This document shows, piece after piece, positions 38,473 to 47,857 of a stretch of DNA of 64,000 nucleotides. The position numbers were made by a program, and so were the translations under genes. This stretch comes from Shinella sp. CPCC 101442. Lineage in GTDB: Bacteria > Pseudomonadota > Alphaproteobacteria > Rhizobiales > Rhizobiaceae. Under the pieces are notes generated by a model. The model saw only the letters and a list, made by a program, of their open reading frames with translations, searched no databases and was not told the origin of the DNA. The stretch's first letter is position 1; every line of letters begins with the position of its first letter. The stretch is taken from contig NZ_JALIQS010000004.1 in assembly GCF_024704725.1 (NCBI RefSeq), positions 124,001 to 188,000 of the forward strand. Direction: 5' to 3'.

Positions 38473-39123
38473 TCAGCCGATGGCGCAGGCCACGCCCGTG
38501 CCGCGCAGGCCGCAATAGCCGCCGGGATTCTTGGCGAGATATTGCTGGTGCACGTCCTCGGCGAAATAGAACGGCCCGGTCCTGGCGATCTCCGTGGTGA
38601 TGCGGTCGGTGCGGCCGGCTGCGGTCAGCGCCGCCTGGTAGGCGTCGCGAGCGCGCCGCGCCGTTGCCAGGTCTGCCTCATCGTCGAGATAGATCGCCGA
38701 GCGGTAGGTCGTGCCGATATCGTTGCCCTGGCGCATGCCCTGCGTCGGGTCATGCGCCTCGAAGAAGGCCTTCAGCAGCGCTTCGAGCGTCACCTTGGCG
38801 GGGTCATAGACGACGAGCACGACTTCGGTATGGCCGGTCAGGCCCGTCGTCGTCTCGTGATAGGTCGGATTGGGTGTGAAGCCACCGGAATAGCCTGATG
38901 CCGTTACCCAGACACCCGGTATTTTCCACAGGAGCCGCTCGGCGCCCCAGAAGCAGCCCATGCCGAACAGCACCGTCCTGAAGCCCTCGGGATAGGGACC
39001 CTGCAGCGGGTTTCCGTTGACGAAATGCGCCTCCGATGTGGGGATGGGCTGGTCGCGGCCGGGAAGCGAGGCCTCCGGAGCGGGCATGACGGTCTTCTTG
39101 TTGAACATGTCGATCAGGAACAT
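38473..39123 (-). CDS. msrA: Peptide methionine sulfoxide reductase A
   Basis: Reduces methionine-S-sulfoxide in proteins and as free residue; 216 residues, the longer MsrA form. Catalytic site [14 protein letters not shown], then SGYSGG and [11 protein letters not shown]; resolving cysteines at the C-terminus ([15 protein letters not shown]). ATG 39123 is preferred as CAGGAGG lies directly upstream. No signal peptide. Confidence 0.94.
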   Translation of the reverse strand: MFLIDMFNKKTVMPAPEASLPGRDQPIPTSEAHFVNGNPLQGPYPEGFRTVLFGMGCFWGAERLLWKIPGVWVTASGYSGGFTPNPTYHETTTGLTGHTEVVLVVYDPAKVTLEALLKAFFEAHDPTQGMRQGNDIGTTYRSAIYLDDEADLATARRARDAYQAALTAAGRTDRITTEIARTGPFYFAEDVHQQYLAKNPGGYCGLRGTGVACAIG

Positions 39124-39170
39124 GAATGGCCTCCTGGCCGGGCCGCGCAATCCGGCGGCGGTTTCGTTTC

Positions 39171-39488
39171 TCAGGCGGTGAAGCGGCCTGCAACGCGCGG
39201 GCGCCGGTAGGCGATCACCCAGAAGAACAGCGAGACGGCAAGCAGCACGGCGAAGGCCGGCTGCGACAGCACCCACATGGCCGCCGGATCCCAGGCATAA
39301 GGGAACTTGCGCATGATGCCGTCAGCGACGAGCGCGATCGTATCCGGGCTTGCCGTGCTCCAGGCGACGGCAAGCGGGGTCAGCACCGGCTCGGAGGCCG
39401 AGACCGACTGGATCGCGTCGATTGTGCCCGCCATGACGGCGACGACGAGGGCGAAAAGACTGATAGCCTTCAGGATGAACCGTATCAT
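39171..39488 (-). CDS. Conserved small membrane protein of unknown function
   Basis: 105 residues with an N-terminal helix ([18 protein letters not shown]) and a second near the C-terminus ([18 protein letters not shown]), ending in a basic tail. Between them is a soluble stretch with [10 protein letters not shown]. Codon use matches its neighbours. Upstream of msrA on the same strand with a 47-base gap. I do not recognise a function. Confidence 0.72.
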   Translation of the reverse strand: MIRFILKAISLFALVVAVMAGTIDAIQSVSASEPVLTPLAVAWSTASPDTIALVADGIMRKFPYAWDPAAMWVLSQPAFAVLLAVSLFFWVIAYRRPRVAGRFTA

Positions 39489-39718
39489 CGCACCCTCCCG
39501 GTGCCTGCCGGGAGCCGAATTCCGCTCCCCTTCCTTGCTGCCTATAGATAGGAAGACGGCCGACCTTGCGCAATCCTTCGCGGGCTTGCGGCATATCCTT
39601 CAAAAAACTGTCAGAAAGCGGTTGATCCTGCGTGAAACCTCGGTATATATCGCGCCGTCTCGCCGGAATGGAAACAGGAAAGCGACCGCGCCGGACTGAC
39701 CACCGGCTGCGAGCGGAC

Positions 39719-39808
39719 GGACAGGTGGCCGAGTGGTTGAAGGCGCACGCCTGGAAAGTGTGTATAGGGGAGACTCTATCGCGGGTTCGAATCCCGCTCT
39801 GTCCGCCA
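39719..39808 (+). tRNA. tRNA-Ser (anticodon GGA)
   Basis: 90 bases with a full cloverleaf and long variable arm. Acceptor GGACAGG pairs with TCTGTCC (one G-T), T-arm GCGGGTTCGAATCCCGC, anticodon stem CACGC/GTGTG with loop CTGGAAA and anticodon GGA at 39753-39755; CCA is encoded. It borders the AT-rich accessory stretch, and tRNA genes are common integration sites. Confidence 0.97.
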
Positions 39809-39958
39809 TTTTATCTATTAGTTAGCTGTTTTTATTGAAGTAATTTCCGAGGCGCTCGCTGTGCCCCTTAAATTACCCAACATTTTAAGTCTGCAAGATT
39901 GGACTTGTCATTTGACGAGTCGATTGTGTCATCAAGCTGCGTGCCTTCCACTCATTCG

Positions 39959-40381
39959 TCATGGCATATCTGCTGACTCGATTTGTCGACGCTGTGCCAG
40001 CCTTCCTCGAATGCGATTGTCCAACTTCGCCAACTCGGTCTTCTCAGCTTCGGTTTTTCGTTGTTGCACCAGTTAGCCAGCTTCTTCAGTTGTCGATTAG
40101 GAAGCTTTAATTTTCCATTTCGCACGATCACTCCGGTAATGTCGGCCGGGGTTCCAATCAGACTATGTTCCTTGTCTGTTTTAAGCTTGAAGCCGTTTTG
40201 TGTTGATCTGCTTTATCGCCCAAACCAGCTCACCGGGGACGTTGATCCCAGAGATTGTTATATCATCCACGTAGACGCTGAGAAGGCATTGTGCCTCATC
40301 GACAATCCGTGAAATGTCGCCCCACATTCTCATATTCGAGCAGTAAGCTAATATCGGGCTACATGGAGCGCCCTGTGGTAG
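39959..40381 (-). pseudogene. Retron-like reverse transcriptase, 3' remnant
   Basis: Translating the minus strand from the edge of the IS gives LPQGAPCSPILAYCSNMRMW and then YVDDITIS (40273-40250), the catalytic YxDD box of reverse transcriptases. That frame stops at 40181; removing one base from the A-run at 40196-40199 restores INTNGFKLKTDKEHSL and then the ITG motif (ITGVIVRNGKLKLPNRQ, 40140-40090), the retron-type VTG region. A second indel near 40060 is needed to reach the C-terminal ELAKLDNRIRGRLAQRRQIE, ending at 39959. The fingers domain and any msr-msd RNA are missing, lost at the IS junction. The VTG-type motif argues for a retron rather than a group II intron. Base composition is AT-richer than its neighbours. 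Confidence 0.78.
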
Positions 40382-40446
40382 TTGGCCTGCCCCCTGAAAA
40401 ATAGTCCTTCTTGAAGTTGGCTTATGAGCCGAAGAGGGACATTGAA

Positions 40447-40725
40447 ATGGCAGCGAAAAGACACCGGGCAGAAGAGATCATCACGAAGCTTCGTCAGGTC
40501 GACGTGCTGAATGCGCAGGGCAAATCGATGGCGGATGCGATCCGGTCGATAGGTGTAACGGAAGTTACATATTACCGCTGGCGGGCAGAATACGGTGGCC
40601 TTAAGGGCGATGAGGTGAAGCGCCTGAAGGAATTGGAGGCCGAGAACGCTCGCCTCCACCGGGCAGTTTCCGATCTGACCTTGGACAAGATGATCCTGGC
40701 GGAGGCTGCCAGGGGAAACTTCTAA
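40447..40725 (+). CDS. IS3-family transposase OrfA
   Basis: 92-residue DNA-binding protein with a helix-turn-helix (AEEIITKLRQVDVLNAQGKS, then EVTYYRWRAEYGGL) and a leucine-zipper-like tail (EVKRLKELEAENARLHRAV). The start ATG 40447 could be preceded by an in-frame extension from 40411. It would normally make OrfAB by frameshifting into orfB near 40725. Confidence 0.88.
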   Translation: MAAKRHRAEEIITKLRQVDVLNAQGKSMADAIRSIGVTEVTYYRWRAEYGGLKGDEVKRLKELEAENARLHRAVSDLTLDKMILAEAARGNF

Positions 40726-41605
40726 GCCCCGCCCGCCGCCGCGCCTGTGTGGACCATATGACCGCAGAACTGGGCGTGTCCGAACGACGAGCATGCCGGG
40801 TTCTCTGCCAGCATAGTTCTCCACAGCGCAAGGTCGCAAAGACACCGGATGACGAGGCGGCATTGACCGCCGACATCACCGCGCTCGCTCTCCAATATGG
40901 CCGGTATGGCTATCGCCGCATCACGGCGATGCTGCGCCAGACGGGTTGGATCGTGAACGTCAAACGGGTCGAGCGGATATGGCGACGGGAGGGGTTGAAG
41001 GCTCCCTACAAGTAACCCAAGCGCAATCGGCTCTGGTTGAACGAAGGCTCATGTATCCGGCTTCGGCCGGAATACCCCAACCATGTCTGGTCCTACGATT
41101 TTGTCGAAGACCGCACCCACAGCGGCAGAAAGCTACGCATGTTGAATGTGATCGACGAGTTCACACGGGAATGCATCGCGATCAGGGCCGGGAGAAAGCT
41201 GAAGGCTGTCGACGTCATCGATGTGCTCTGCGACCTCTTCATCCTGCGCGGCGTTCCGGCACATATTCGTTCCGACAATGGTCTCGAATTCCTTGCCAAG
41301 GCTTTGAGGGAATGGATCGCGCTGGTCGGTGCCAAGACGGCCTACATCATGCCGGGCAGCCCGTGGGAGAACGGCTACTGCGAGAGCTTCAACTCGAAAC
41401 TCAGGGACGAACTGCTCAACGGAAAATTTTCTACACGCTCAAGGAGGCAAAGATCATCATCGAGAGTTGGCGGCTGCACTACAACAGCGTGCGTCCGCAC
41501 TTATCACCGAACTACAAGCCACCAGCACCCGAAGCCATCGTGTGGCCGCGCCAGAACGGACCGGCATCAACTCCGGCGGTAGCGGCCAGACCCAGCATGC
41601 ACTAA
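40725..41605 (+). pseudogene. IS3-family transposase OrfB, broken
   Basis: The DDE integrase core is still readable: SYDFVEDR (first Asp), HIRSDNGLEFL (second Asp) and WENGYCESFNSKLRDE (Glu). A TAA at 41013-41015 follows GLKAPYK, most likely a CAA or CAG codon changed to stop. A one-base loss in the run at 41421-41430 shifts the frame just after RDELLNG, and the proper C-terminus (IFYTLKEAKIIIESWRLHYN) continues in the next frame to 41605. Two lesions mean no active transposase. Confidence 0.88.
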
Positions 41606-41638
41606 CATTAAACCCGGATCACCCAATCGGGGCAGGCC

Positions 41639-41860
41639 AACTCCATCCAGGGCATCATGAAGCGCATCAAGGCGAAGGGCATTCCGGTCATCGTCTACGA
41701 GCCGGATTTCGAGGAGGACACGTTCTTCCGCTCGGAGATCGTGCGCGACCTCGACGAATTCAAACGCCGCGCCGACCTCATCATAGCCAACCGCCGGTCC
41801 GCAGACCTCGACGATATCCGGGACAAGGTTTACACGCGCGACGTCTTCGGGCGGGATTGA
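41639..41860 (+). pseudogene. UDP-glucose 6-dehydrogenase, 3' fragment
   Basis: The last 74 codons including the stop: [51 protein letters not shown]. This is the UDP-binding C-terminal domain of nucleotide-sugar dehydrogenases (Ugd type). The reading frame begins within the right IS repeat and there is no start codon, NAD domain or active site upstream. Codon use looks native, so it is probably the end of a resident gene whose 5' part was deleted. It stops four bases from the convergent AcnX gene. Confidence 0.84.
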
Positions 41861-41864
41861 CGCC

Positions 41865-43547
41865 TCAAGCGAGCCAGGCCGGCAGGCGCGGCGGAACGCG
41901 GCCGGTGAGCGTCGCCTCGATGCAGTCGGCGAGATTGCCGAAGCGCACGGTGCGGCCGGAAAGGCCCGGGCCGTAATGGGCATATTTGCCGGAATTGGTG
42001 ATCAGCGTGCGCGTCTTCGTCGGGAAGACGGGTTCGGAGATCGAGCACCAGCAGAGATCCGGCAGGACCTGAACGCCGCTTTCCCTTAGCCGGGTCAGGA
42101 CATCGCCCGATTCAGCCATGATATCGCGGCCGGCGGTGACGATCACGGTGACGTCCTTGTGTCGCTTGCGGCCGCCAAGCGCATCCGCCAGCGCCCGGCA
42201 TTCGGAGGCCGAGGCGTGGGGGCTGCCGATGGCGACAAGCTCGACCTCGGCGGGGCCATCGTTGAACATCGTCCAGACGTCGATCATGTCGTTGCGGGTG
42301 ATGGTGGCGTGGTCGGCATCGTCAGCCGCAATGCCATCCGCCTCGGGCGTCACGCCCTCGATATGCAGCATGGGGGCGGCGGAGGTGGTGCCGAAGGCGG
42401 CGCAGAGCGCCTTCAGGTCGTCCTGCGACGGCTTGGCCGCGGCAAGGCCGCGCAGCAGGGGGATGCGGTCGGGCGCGGCGCGACCGGCGAGATAGCCGAC
42501 GATCGGCCAGAAGGCGTCGTCCACATTGTCGGGCAGTTCGATGTCGATGACACGTCGCGCTTTGCGATGCGCATCGAGATAGACGCCGGACAGCGGCGCG
42601 CGGCCGGTGAGCGCGATGCAGAGGTCGAGAAAATCGGGGTGCTTGGCCGTGCGGGCGCCGAGCACGGTGTTGGCAAAAATCACGGCGTTGGACTCGGCCC
42701 AGGCGATGGCTTCGCCCGTCTTGGGCGCGCTGTCGAGCAGGTAGGGCGAGCAGGTGAAGGTCGGGCGACAGCCCATGCGCACATAGGCATCGGCGAGGCG
42801 GGCGGCGGGGTCGCCGAAATCCCGCGGCACGCCCTGCTTTTCCCAATTGGCGCGATCGACGGAAATGGCATTCATCGTGGTCGGCACGCACACCTTCGCG
42901 GCCATGTCCGCCATCTTTTCCGCGAAGGTCAGGTTGGCGGGGCTGGCATAGATGCAGCCGTCGATATGGCCCTGCACCACGTCGATGAGTTTCGTCGCGC
43001 CCTGCTGCGCGGCCATGGCGGCGGTGATGCGCAGCGCCAGCTGCACGGCGACGCCGTCGCGTCCATCGAGCATGGCGCGGTCGTTCTCGGTGAGATCGAG
43101 CGCCGAGGTGGCCGGCGGGGAAACGGGGATAACAAGGCCGTCTGCCTCGATTGCCGTGTTGCTGATCGTTGCCGTCTTCGCGCGACAGAGCGCGTCATAG
43201 GCGTCATGCGAGACGCGCAGCACCGGCAGCGGCCTGTCGAACATTTCCGCGGCGATCAGCGCGCCGAGCGTCAGCACGTCCTCCGCCTCGCTGAACACCA
43301 GGGCGGCGGGCGCGCGGCCGGTCAGCGCCATGTCGAGCAGCACGCCGGAGCCGGTGCAGGAGCCGCGGCTCGACGGCATCATGAGAATACCGCCGGTGAT
43401 CGGCACGCCATGCAGCGGATGATGCACGTCGATGACGCGGCCCGTCGCCGGATCGACACCGCCCCAGAAACTCAGCGCCTCGCCCGCCGCGATGATCGGA
43501 CCGGAGGCTGTTCCGGCAAGAATGCTGCGGGCGGAGAGCGTTGCCAT
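41865..43547 (-). CDS. Aconitase X (AcnX) family, probable cis-3-hydroxy-L-proline dehydratase
   Basis: 560 residues, a fusion of the small swivel domain (about 1-135: [33 protein letters not shown]) and the large catalytic domain ([54 protein letters not shown], and [13 protein letters not shown] near the end). Characterised bacterial AcnX enzymes dehydrate cis-3-hydroxy-L-proline to 1-pyrroline-2-carboxylate; conserved cysteines hold the metal centre. The product would be reduced by the enzyme at 49580-50617. Ten bases after the FAD dehydrogenase; last gene of the uptake/catabolic operon. Specificity is by family and context. Confidence 0.85.
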   Translation of the reverse strand: MATLSARSILAGTASGPIIAAGEALSFWGGVDPATGRVIDVHHPLHGVPITGGILMMPSSRGSCTGSGVLLDMALTGRAPAALVFSEAEDVLTLGALIAAEMFDRPLPVLRVSHDAYDALCRAKTATISNTAIEADGLVIPVSPPATSALDLTENDRAMLDGRDGVAVQLALRITAAMAAQQGATKLIDVVQGHIDGCIYASPANLTFAEKMADMAAKVCVPTTMNAISVDRANWEKQGVPRDFGDPAARLADAYVRMGCRPTFTCSPYLLDSAPKTGEAIAWAESNAVIFANTVLGARTAKHPDFLDLCIALTGRAPLSGVYLDAHRKARRVIDIELPDNVDDAFWPIVGYLAGRAAPDRIPLLRGLAAAKPSQDDLKALCAAFGTTSAAPMLHIEGVTPEADGIAADDADHATITRNDMIDVWTMFNDGPAEVELVAIGSPHASASECRALADALGGRKRHKDVTVIVTAGRDIMAESGDVLTRLRESGVQVLPDLCWCSISEPVFPTKTRTLITNSGKYAHYGPGLSGRTVRFGNLADCIEATLTGRVPPRLPAWLA

Positions 43548-43557
43548 GGGGTGGCTC

Positions 43558-44808
43558 CTAGAAACGTTGCGGCGAGAAGGATGCGATGTCGATGCTGGTC
43601 GGCCGGTCCGTCAGGAGGTCGGCGACGAGACGGGCGGTGCCGGCGGATTGGGTGAGGCCGAGATGGCCGTGACCGAAGGCGTAGACGACGCGCGGCGTCG
43701 CGCGGGCGCGGCCGATGGCGGGCAGGCTGTCCGGCAGCGAGGGGCGGAAACCCATCCACTGCACGCCACCAGCAGGCTTCAGCCCGGGCAGGAAGCTGCG
43801 GGCCTTTTCCAGCATGGCTTCCGACCGGCGGAAGTTCGGCGGTAGCTTCAGTCCGCCAAGCTCCACCGCGCCGCCAACGCGGATGCCGGTCGAAAGCCGG
43901 GTAACGACAAAACCGTGGCCGCCGAAGGTCACCTGCGTACGCAGGTCGAAGGCGTCCAGCGGCAGCGTCGTGTTGTAGCCGCGCTCTGTTTCGAGCGGGA
44001 TGGTTTCGCCAAGCGAGCGCGCGACCTGATGCGAGAAGGCGCCGGCCGCCAGCACGACGTTTTGCGCCCGCAGCGTCCGACCGTCGGTCGTGCGGATTTC
44101 CACGCCACCCTCGATCGGGTGCAGGCCGGAAACCTCGGCCCTTTCGATTGTGCCACCCATAGCGCGAAAATGATCGGCAAGCGCCAGCGTGTAGAGTTTT
44201 GGATCGGCGATGGAGTACCAGCCGGGCGTGAACGTGCCGTGGGTGAAGCGCGGCGCAAGGCCGGGCTGGATCGCCGCCATGTCGGCGGCGCCCATATGGC
44301 GGAATTCGACGCCATGCGCTTCGCGGGCCTTCCAGCCGGGCAGCGAGGCATTCAGCTCGGCCTGGCTTTCATAGACCTGGAGGTTGCCTTCCTTGCGCAG
44401 CATGTCGGCGGTGCCGGTTTGCGTCAGGAACGGTTCCAGCTCGGCCTTGGACAGGTCCATCAGCGCGGTCTGCGCGGCGGTGGAATGGGCGACGTGCCTC
44501 GCCGAGCAGGCGCGCCAGAAGCGGAACATCCACGGTGCGATCTGGAAAGCGTAGGACGGCGGGATGCTGAGCGGCCCGAGCGGATCGAGCAGCCATTTCG
44601 GCGCCTTCTTCAGGATGCCGGGCGAAGCGAGCGGCAGGATGTCGGTAAAGGCGAAAGCCCCTGCATTGCCGGCAGAAGCACCGGCGGCCGGGGCCTCACG
44701 TTCCAGAACGGTGACGGAGAGGCCGCGCGCCTGCGCGGCAATGGCGGCCGAAAGGCCGACCACGCCGGCGCCGATGACGACGACGCCGGGCTCGATATCT
44801 GTCTTCAT
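43558..44808 (-). CDS. FAD-dependent D-amino-acid dehydrogenase, probable D-hydroxyproline dehydrogenase
   Basis: DadA-like flavoenzyme of 416 residues. FAD site [21 protein letters not shown] at residues 9-29; Gly-rich [11 protein letters not shown]-terminal FAD contact [19 protein letters not shown]. In hydroxyproline pathways (HypO type) it oxidises cis-4-hydroxy-D-proline to 1-pyrroline-4-hydroxy-2-carboxylate and passes electrons to the respiratory chain. It sits between the ABC ATPase and AcnX genes, supporting that role; D-proline is another likely substrate. Confidence 0.87.
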   Translation of the reverse strand: MKTDIEPGVVVIGAGVVGLSAAIAAQARGLSVTVLEREAPAAGASAGNAGAFAFTDILPLASPGILKKAPKWLLDPLGPLSIPPSYAFQIAPWMFRFWRACSARHVAHSTAAQTALMDLSKAELEPFLTQTGTADMLRKEGNLQVYESQAELNASLPGWKAREAHGVEFRHMGAADMAAIQPGLAPRFTHGTFTPGWYSIADPKLYTLALADHFRAMGGTIERAEVSGLHPIEGGVEIRTTDGRTLRAQNVVLAAGAFSHQVARSLGETIPLETERGYNTTLPLDAFDLRTQVTFGGHGFVVTRLSTGIRVGGAVELGGLKLPPNFRRSEAMLEKARSFLPGLKPAGGVQWMGFRPSLPDSLPAIGRARATPRVVYAFGHGHLGLTQSAGTARLVADLLTDRPTSIDIASFSPQRF

Positions 44809-44815
44809 GATGCTC

Positions 44816-45538
44816 TCAATGCGTGGCGGCGAGGAAGGTCTGCAGCTCGGGATCCTTCGGTGCGCCGAACAGCTGTTCCGGCGGCGCGATCTCGGCCATC
44901 ACGCCCTTGTGGAAGAAGGCGACGCGGTCGGAGACTTCGCGGGCGAACTTCATTTCATGCGTGACGCAGATCATCGTCATGCCTTCGGAGGCGAGCATGC
45001 GCAGCGTGTCGAGCACTTCGCCGACGAGCTGCGGGTCGAGCGCCGAGGTGACTTCGTCGAACAGCATGTAGGCCGGCGACATGGCAAGCGCGCGGGCAAT
45101 CGCCATGCGCTGCTGCTGGCCGCCGGACATGCGGCTCGGATAGACCGAAAGCTTGTCGCCGAGGCCGACATGGGTCAGCTGCTTGACGGCCATGGCCTCG
45201 GCCTCAGCCTTCGACTGGCCAAGCACCTTGACCGGCGCGAGCATGACGTTTTCCAGCACGGTCAGGTGCGGGAAGGCGTTGAACTGCTGGAACACGATGC
45301 CGAGCTTGCGGCGCAGCTTGTTGAGGTCCGTCGCCTTGGCATGAACATCGGTGCCGTCAACCACGATGCGACCGGCATCGATGGTCTCCAGACCGTTGAT
45401 GCAGGTGAGCAACGTCGATTTGCCGGAGCCCGAGCCGCCGATGATGGTCAGCACTTCGCCCTTCTGGACGGTGAGGTTGATCCCCTTCAGGACTTCCAGC
45501 TGGCCGAAGGATTTGCGGACGTTTTCGATCTCAATCAT
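44816..45538 (-). CDS. Polar amino acid ABC transporter ATPase
   Basis: 240 residues, HisP/GlnQ type: Walker A IGGSGSGKSTLLTC, Q-loop FQQFNAFPHLTVLENV, signature MSGGQQQRMAIARAL, Walker B YMLFDEVTSALDPQ and His-loop VTHEMKFA. ATG 45538 is preferred; the frame extends into the permease gene, with which it overlaps by eight bases. Energises hydroxyproline (or proline betaine-like) uptake with the two permeases and the binding protein. Confidence 0.93.
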   Translation of the reverse strand: MIEIENVRKSFGQLEVLKGINLTVQKGEVLTIIGGSGSGKSTLLTCINGLETIDAGRIVVDGTDVHAKATDLNKLRRKLGIVFQQFNAFPHLTVLENVMLAPVKVLGQSKAEAEAMAVKQLTHVGLGDKLSVYPSRMSGGQQQRMAIARALAMSPAYMLFDEVTSALDPQLVGEVLDTLRMLASEGMTMICVTHEMKFAREVSDRVAFFHKGVMAEIAPPEQLFGAPKDPELQTFLAATH

Positions 45539-46181
45539 TGGACCACCGTTTTTCGAGATAGCCGCCAAGCCGGGCTATGGGGAAGCTGATGATGAAGTAG
45601 ATGGCGCCGCAGATCAGCAGGATGAACAGCGGTTCCTGCAGGCGCGTGACGAGGATCTGCGAGGCACGCAGGAGCTCGATCAGGCCGAGCCAGAGCACCA
45701 GCGCCGAATCCTTCATGACGCCGAGCGTCAGGCCGATCCAGGCGGGCAGCGAGACGCGGGTGGCGAGCGGCGCCACGATGTAGCGCATGTCCTGCCACCA
45801 GGTCATGCCGAGCGAGCGGGCCGCACGGCGCGTCGTGGTGGGCACGGCGGAGATGCCACCGCGCACGATCTCCGTGCAATAGGCGGCGGTATAGAGCGAC
45901 AGCACCACGCAGGAGGTGGTGAACGGCGCCCAGCCGAGCTTCAGGATCGATTGCAACGCGTTGCCGAGCACGAGCTGGATGAGCAGGGGCACGGAACGAA
46001 AGATGTCGAGCAGGAAGGTGAGCGGCAGCGACCAGTAGGTGCCGAGCTGGTTGCGCAGCACGCCGAAGACGACGCCGAGGATGGTGCCGGCGAGGACGGA
46101 AACGGCGGTGACGGCCAGCGTCATCGCAGCGCCCTTGGCGAGGAAGCCGAGATCGGCGAGCGTGAGAGCGGTATCGAACAT
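45531..46181 (-). CDS. Polar amino acid ABC transporter permease
   Basis: 216-residue HisM-type permease with about five helices; the EAA loop is TTTRRAARSLGMTWWQDMRY, and FRSVPLLIQLVL marks the family. Eleven bases after the other permease and overlapping the ATPase gene by eight bases. Confidence 0.92.
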   Translation of the reverse strand: MFDTALTLADLGFLAKGAAMTLAVTAVSVLAGTILGVVFGVLRNQLGTYWSLPLTFLLDIFRSVPLLIQLVLGNALQSILKLGWAPFTTSCVVLSLYTAAYCTEIVRGGISAVPTTTRRAARSLGMTWWQDMRYIVAPLATRVSLPAWIGLTLGVMKDSALVLWLGLIELLRASQILVTRLQEPLFILLICGAIYFIISFPIARLGGYLEKRWSND

Positions 46182-46192
46182 GGGTTACCCTC

Positions 46193-46858
46193 TCAGTAGC
46201 GGAACATGCGCGTGGCAGCGAGGCGCGCTGCCAGCGTCACGGCCTTGGCGATCAGGTAGTAGATGACCGCCGCGAGCGCGAAGAATTCGAAGGTACGGAA
46301 GGACACCGCGTTCAGCGCCTGGGTGACACCCGCAAGATCCGTGTTCATGCCGACGGTGACGCCGAGCGAGGTCATCAGGATTGCCCAGACCATCTGGTTG
46401 GTGGCCGGCAGGAAGGCGATGCGCAGCATCTGCGGCATGACGATGTAGCGGAAGGCCATGAGCGGCGTCATGCCGAGCGAGCGGCCGGCGCGGGTCTGCG
46501 TTTCCGGGATTGCCTTCAGCGCGCCTCGGAAATTTTCCGCGAGATAACCGGCATTGTTGAAGGCGATACCGACAAGCAGCGCCGTATAGGGGCTGAGATG
46601 GATGCCGAAACTGCCCAGCCCGAAATGGGCCATGTAGATCTGGAAGAGCGCCGGCGTGTTGCGCGCGATCTCGACCCAGACCGTGGCGAAGCCACTCAGG
46701 ACGCGGTTTTCCGACAGCCGGAAGAGCGTCAGCGCGAGCGCGACGGCAAGGCCGATGGCCATGGAAAGCAGCGCGATCTGGAGCGTGACCAAAGCACCGT
46801 CCAGCATCTGGGGCAGGGCCTTGAACGCCTGGTTCCAATGGAAATTGTAACTGAACAT
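46193..46858 (-). CDS. Polar amino acid ABC transporter permease
   Basis: 221-residue HisQ-type permease. VEIARNTPALFQIYMAHFGL is the conserved segment after the second helix, and PETQTRAGRSLGMTPLMAFR is the EAA loop. Forms the membrane pore with the permease encoded at 45531-46181. Separated from the binding-protein gene by a stem-loop. Confidence 0.92.
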   Translation of the reverse strand: MFSYNFHWNQAFKALPQMLDGALVTLQIALLSMAIGLAVALALTLFRLSENRVLSGFATVWVEIARNTPALFQIYMAHFGLGSFGIHLSPYTALLVGIAFNNAGYLAENFRGALKAIPETQTRAGRSLGMTPLMAFRYIVMPQMLRIAFLPATNQMVWAILMTSLGVTVGMNTDLAGVTQALNAVSFRTFEFFALAAVIYYLIAKAVTLAARLAATRMFRY

Positions 46859-46885
46859 TGCCGTCTCACCCTTCGGAAACGATAA

Positions 46886-46912
46886 GCGGCGCGGAAGAGG
46901 TTCCCGCGCCGC
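46886..46912 (-). terminator. Intra-operon stem-loop after the binding-protein gene
   Basis: GCGGCGCGG/CCGCGCCGC (46886-46894 with 46904-46912) with a 9-base loop and a weak following TTATCGTTTCC. Such hairpins usually stabilise the binding-protein message and lower permease expression rather than end the transcript. Confidence 0.65.
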
Positions 46913-46927
46913 CTTCTAAACGGCAGA

Positions 46928-47737
46928 TTAGCGATAAACGCCGTTGATCGAAAGGGACGGCACTTCGCCGCCAACCCACTTCTCGTAGAGTTCGTTGTAA
47001 CGGCCGGTGCGAACCTGCTGGTTGATGAACAGGTTCAGGTAGTTGATCAGGCCGTATTCTTCGCGGTTGGTGAAGAGCGCGACATAGTCGATGTCGTAGG
47101 GCGCGTTGCCGACGACGGAGATGCCGGCGAACTTGCCGCCCTTGACGTTGGACTGGGCAACCGTCGAGGTGGAGACCGTGGCGTCGATCTGGCCCTGGCT
47201 CAGCGCGAGGAAGACGTCAGCCTGGGTCTGGTACGGGCGGAATTCGCCGACGCCCCATTCCTTGACGGTCTTTTCGAGCGCGATGGCTTCGAACGTGCCG
47301 GCGGTGGCGCCGACAACCTTGCCCTTCATGTCTTCGAAGGACTTGACGCCCGACTTGTCATTGGCCGTGACGGCCATCTGGAAGGCGAAGTAGGGGATCG
47401 TCATGCCGACGGTCTTGGCGCGTTCCAGCGTGTCGGAGGTCGAGGCGACGCCGACATCGACGCGGCCGGACATCAGGGCCGGAATACGCTCCGGGAAGGG
47501 CGTCTCGACGATTTCGGCGGTGACGCCGAGCGCCTTGGCCAGATCGTTGCAATAATCGACGTCGAAGCCGATCGGGTTGTTGCTCTCGTCGCGTGCGCCC
47601 ATCGGCGGGAAGTCGAGAACGACGGCGCAGCGCAGCGTGCCGGACGAGATGATGTCGTCCAGCTTGTCGGCCTTGGCCGGGCTGGTGAGGGCGGTGGCGG
47701 CCACGAGGCCGAAGGCGAGGACCGAGGTCTTCTTCAT
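46928..47737 (-). CDS. Polar amino acid ABC transporter substrate-binding protein
   Basis: Periplasmic receptor of 269 residues, SBP_bac_3 family. Signal peptide SVLAFGLVAATALTSPAKA. Ligand-domain segments: VVLDFPPMGARDESNNPIGFD, DYCNDLAKALGV and VGVASTSDTLERAKTVGMTIPYF. ATG 47737 is chosen because it opens the signal peptide. First gene of the operon running through AcnX; its upstream region carries paired TATGCAAAAA repeats and the terminator of the preceding dehydrogenase gene. Ligand (hydroxyproline) is from context. Confidence 0.9.
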   Translation of the reverse strand: MKKTSVLAFGLVAATALTSPAKADKLDDIISSGTLRCAVVLDFPPMGARDESNNPIGFDVDYCNDLAKALGVTAEIVETPFPERIPALMSGRVDVGVASTSDTLERAKTVGMTIPYFAFQMAVTANDKSGVKSFEDMKGKVVGATAGTFEAIALEKTVKEWGVGEFRPYQTQADVFLALSQGQIDATVSTSTVAQSNVKGGKFAGISVVGNAPYDIDYVALFTNREEYGLINYLNLFINQQVRTGRYNELYEKWVGGEVPSLSINGVYR

Positions 47738-47825
47738 TACTCTCTCCCTGAATTGGTCTGGACGATCTACATGGCGGAGGTCCGTCCTGCGCCGAGACGT
47801 AAATCGCCTTCTAAAATACAAATAA

Positions 47826-47857
47826 TATGCAAAAAGTATATAGCTCGTATGCAAAAA
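47826..47857 (-). promoter_or_regulatory. Direct repeats in the binding-protein promoter
   Basis: TATGCAAAAA occurs at 47826-47835 and 47848-47857, 22 bases apart (two helical turns). The second, read GTATGCAA, matches a half of the palindrome at 49510-49530. Candidate GntR sites about 90-120 bases before the ATG. Confidence 0.42.

Larger units (their letters stand above)
40383..41639 (+). mobile_element. Inactive IS3-family insertion sequence
   Basis: About 1.26 kb, bounded by inverted repeats TGGCCTGCCCC (40383-40393) and its complement (41629-41639), with TG...CA ends usual for IS3. The match extends three bases outward on each side (to 40380 and 41642). No direct target duplication is seen: the left flank ends TAGT and the right begins ACTC. 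It holds an intact orfA and a broken orfB. The left flank is a reverse transcriptase remnant and the right flank a dehydrogenase fragment, so flanking DNA has been lost. Confidence 0.88.

Noticed and set aside
39959-40381. Group II intron maturase instead of retron
   Set aside because: The catalytic box is YVDD followed by a retron-type ITG segment, and no maturase or endonuclease domain or intron RNA structure was seen.
40379-41643. AGT/ACT bases outside the IS ends as a target duplication
   Set aside because: They are inverted, not direct, copies; they only lengthen the terminal palindrome by chance.
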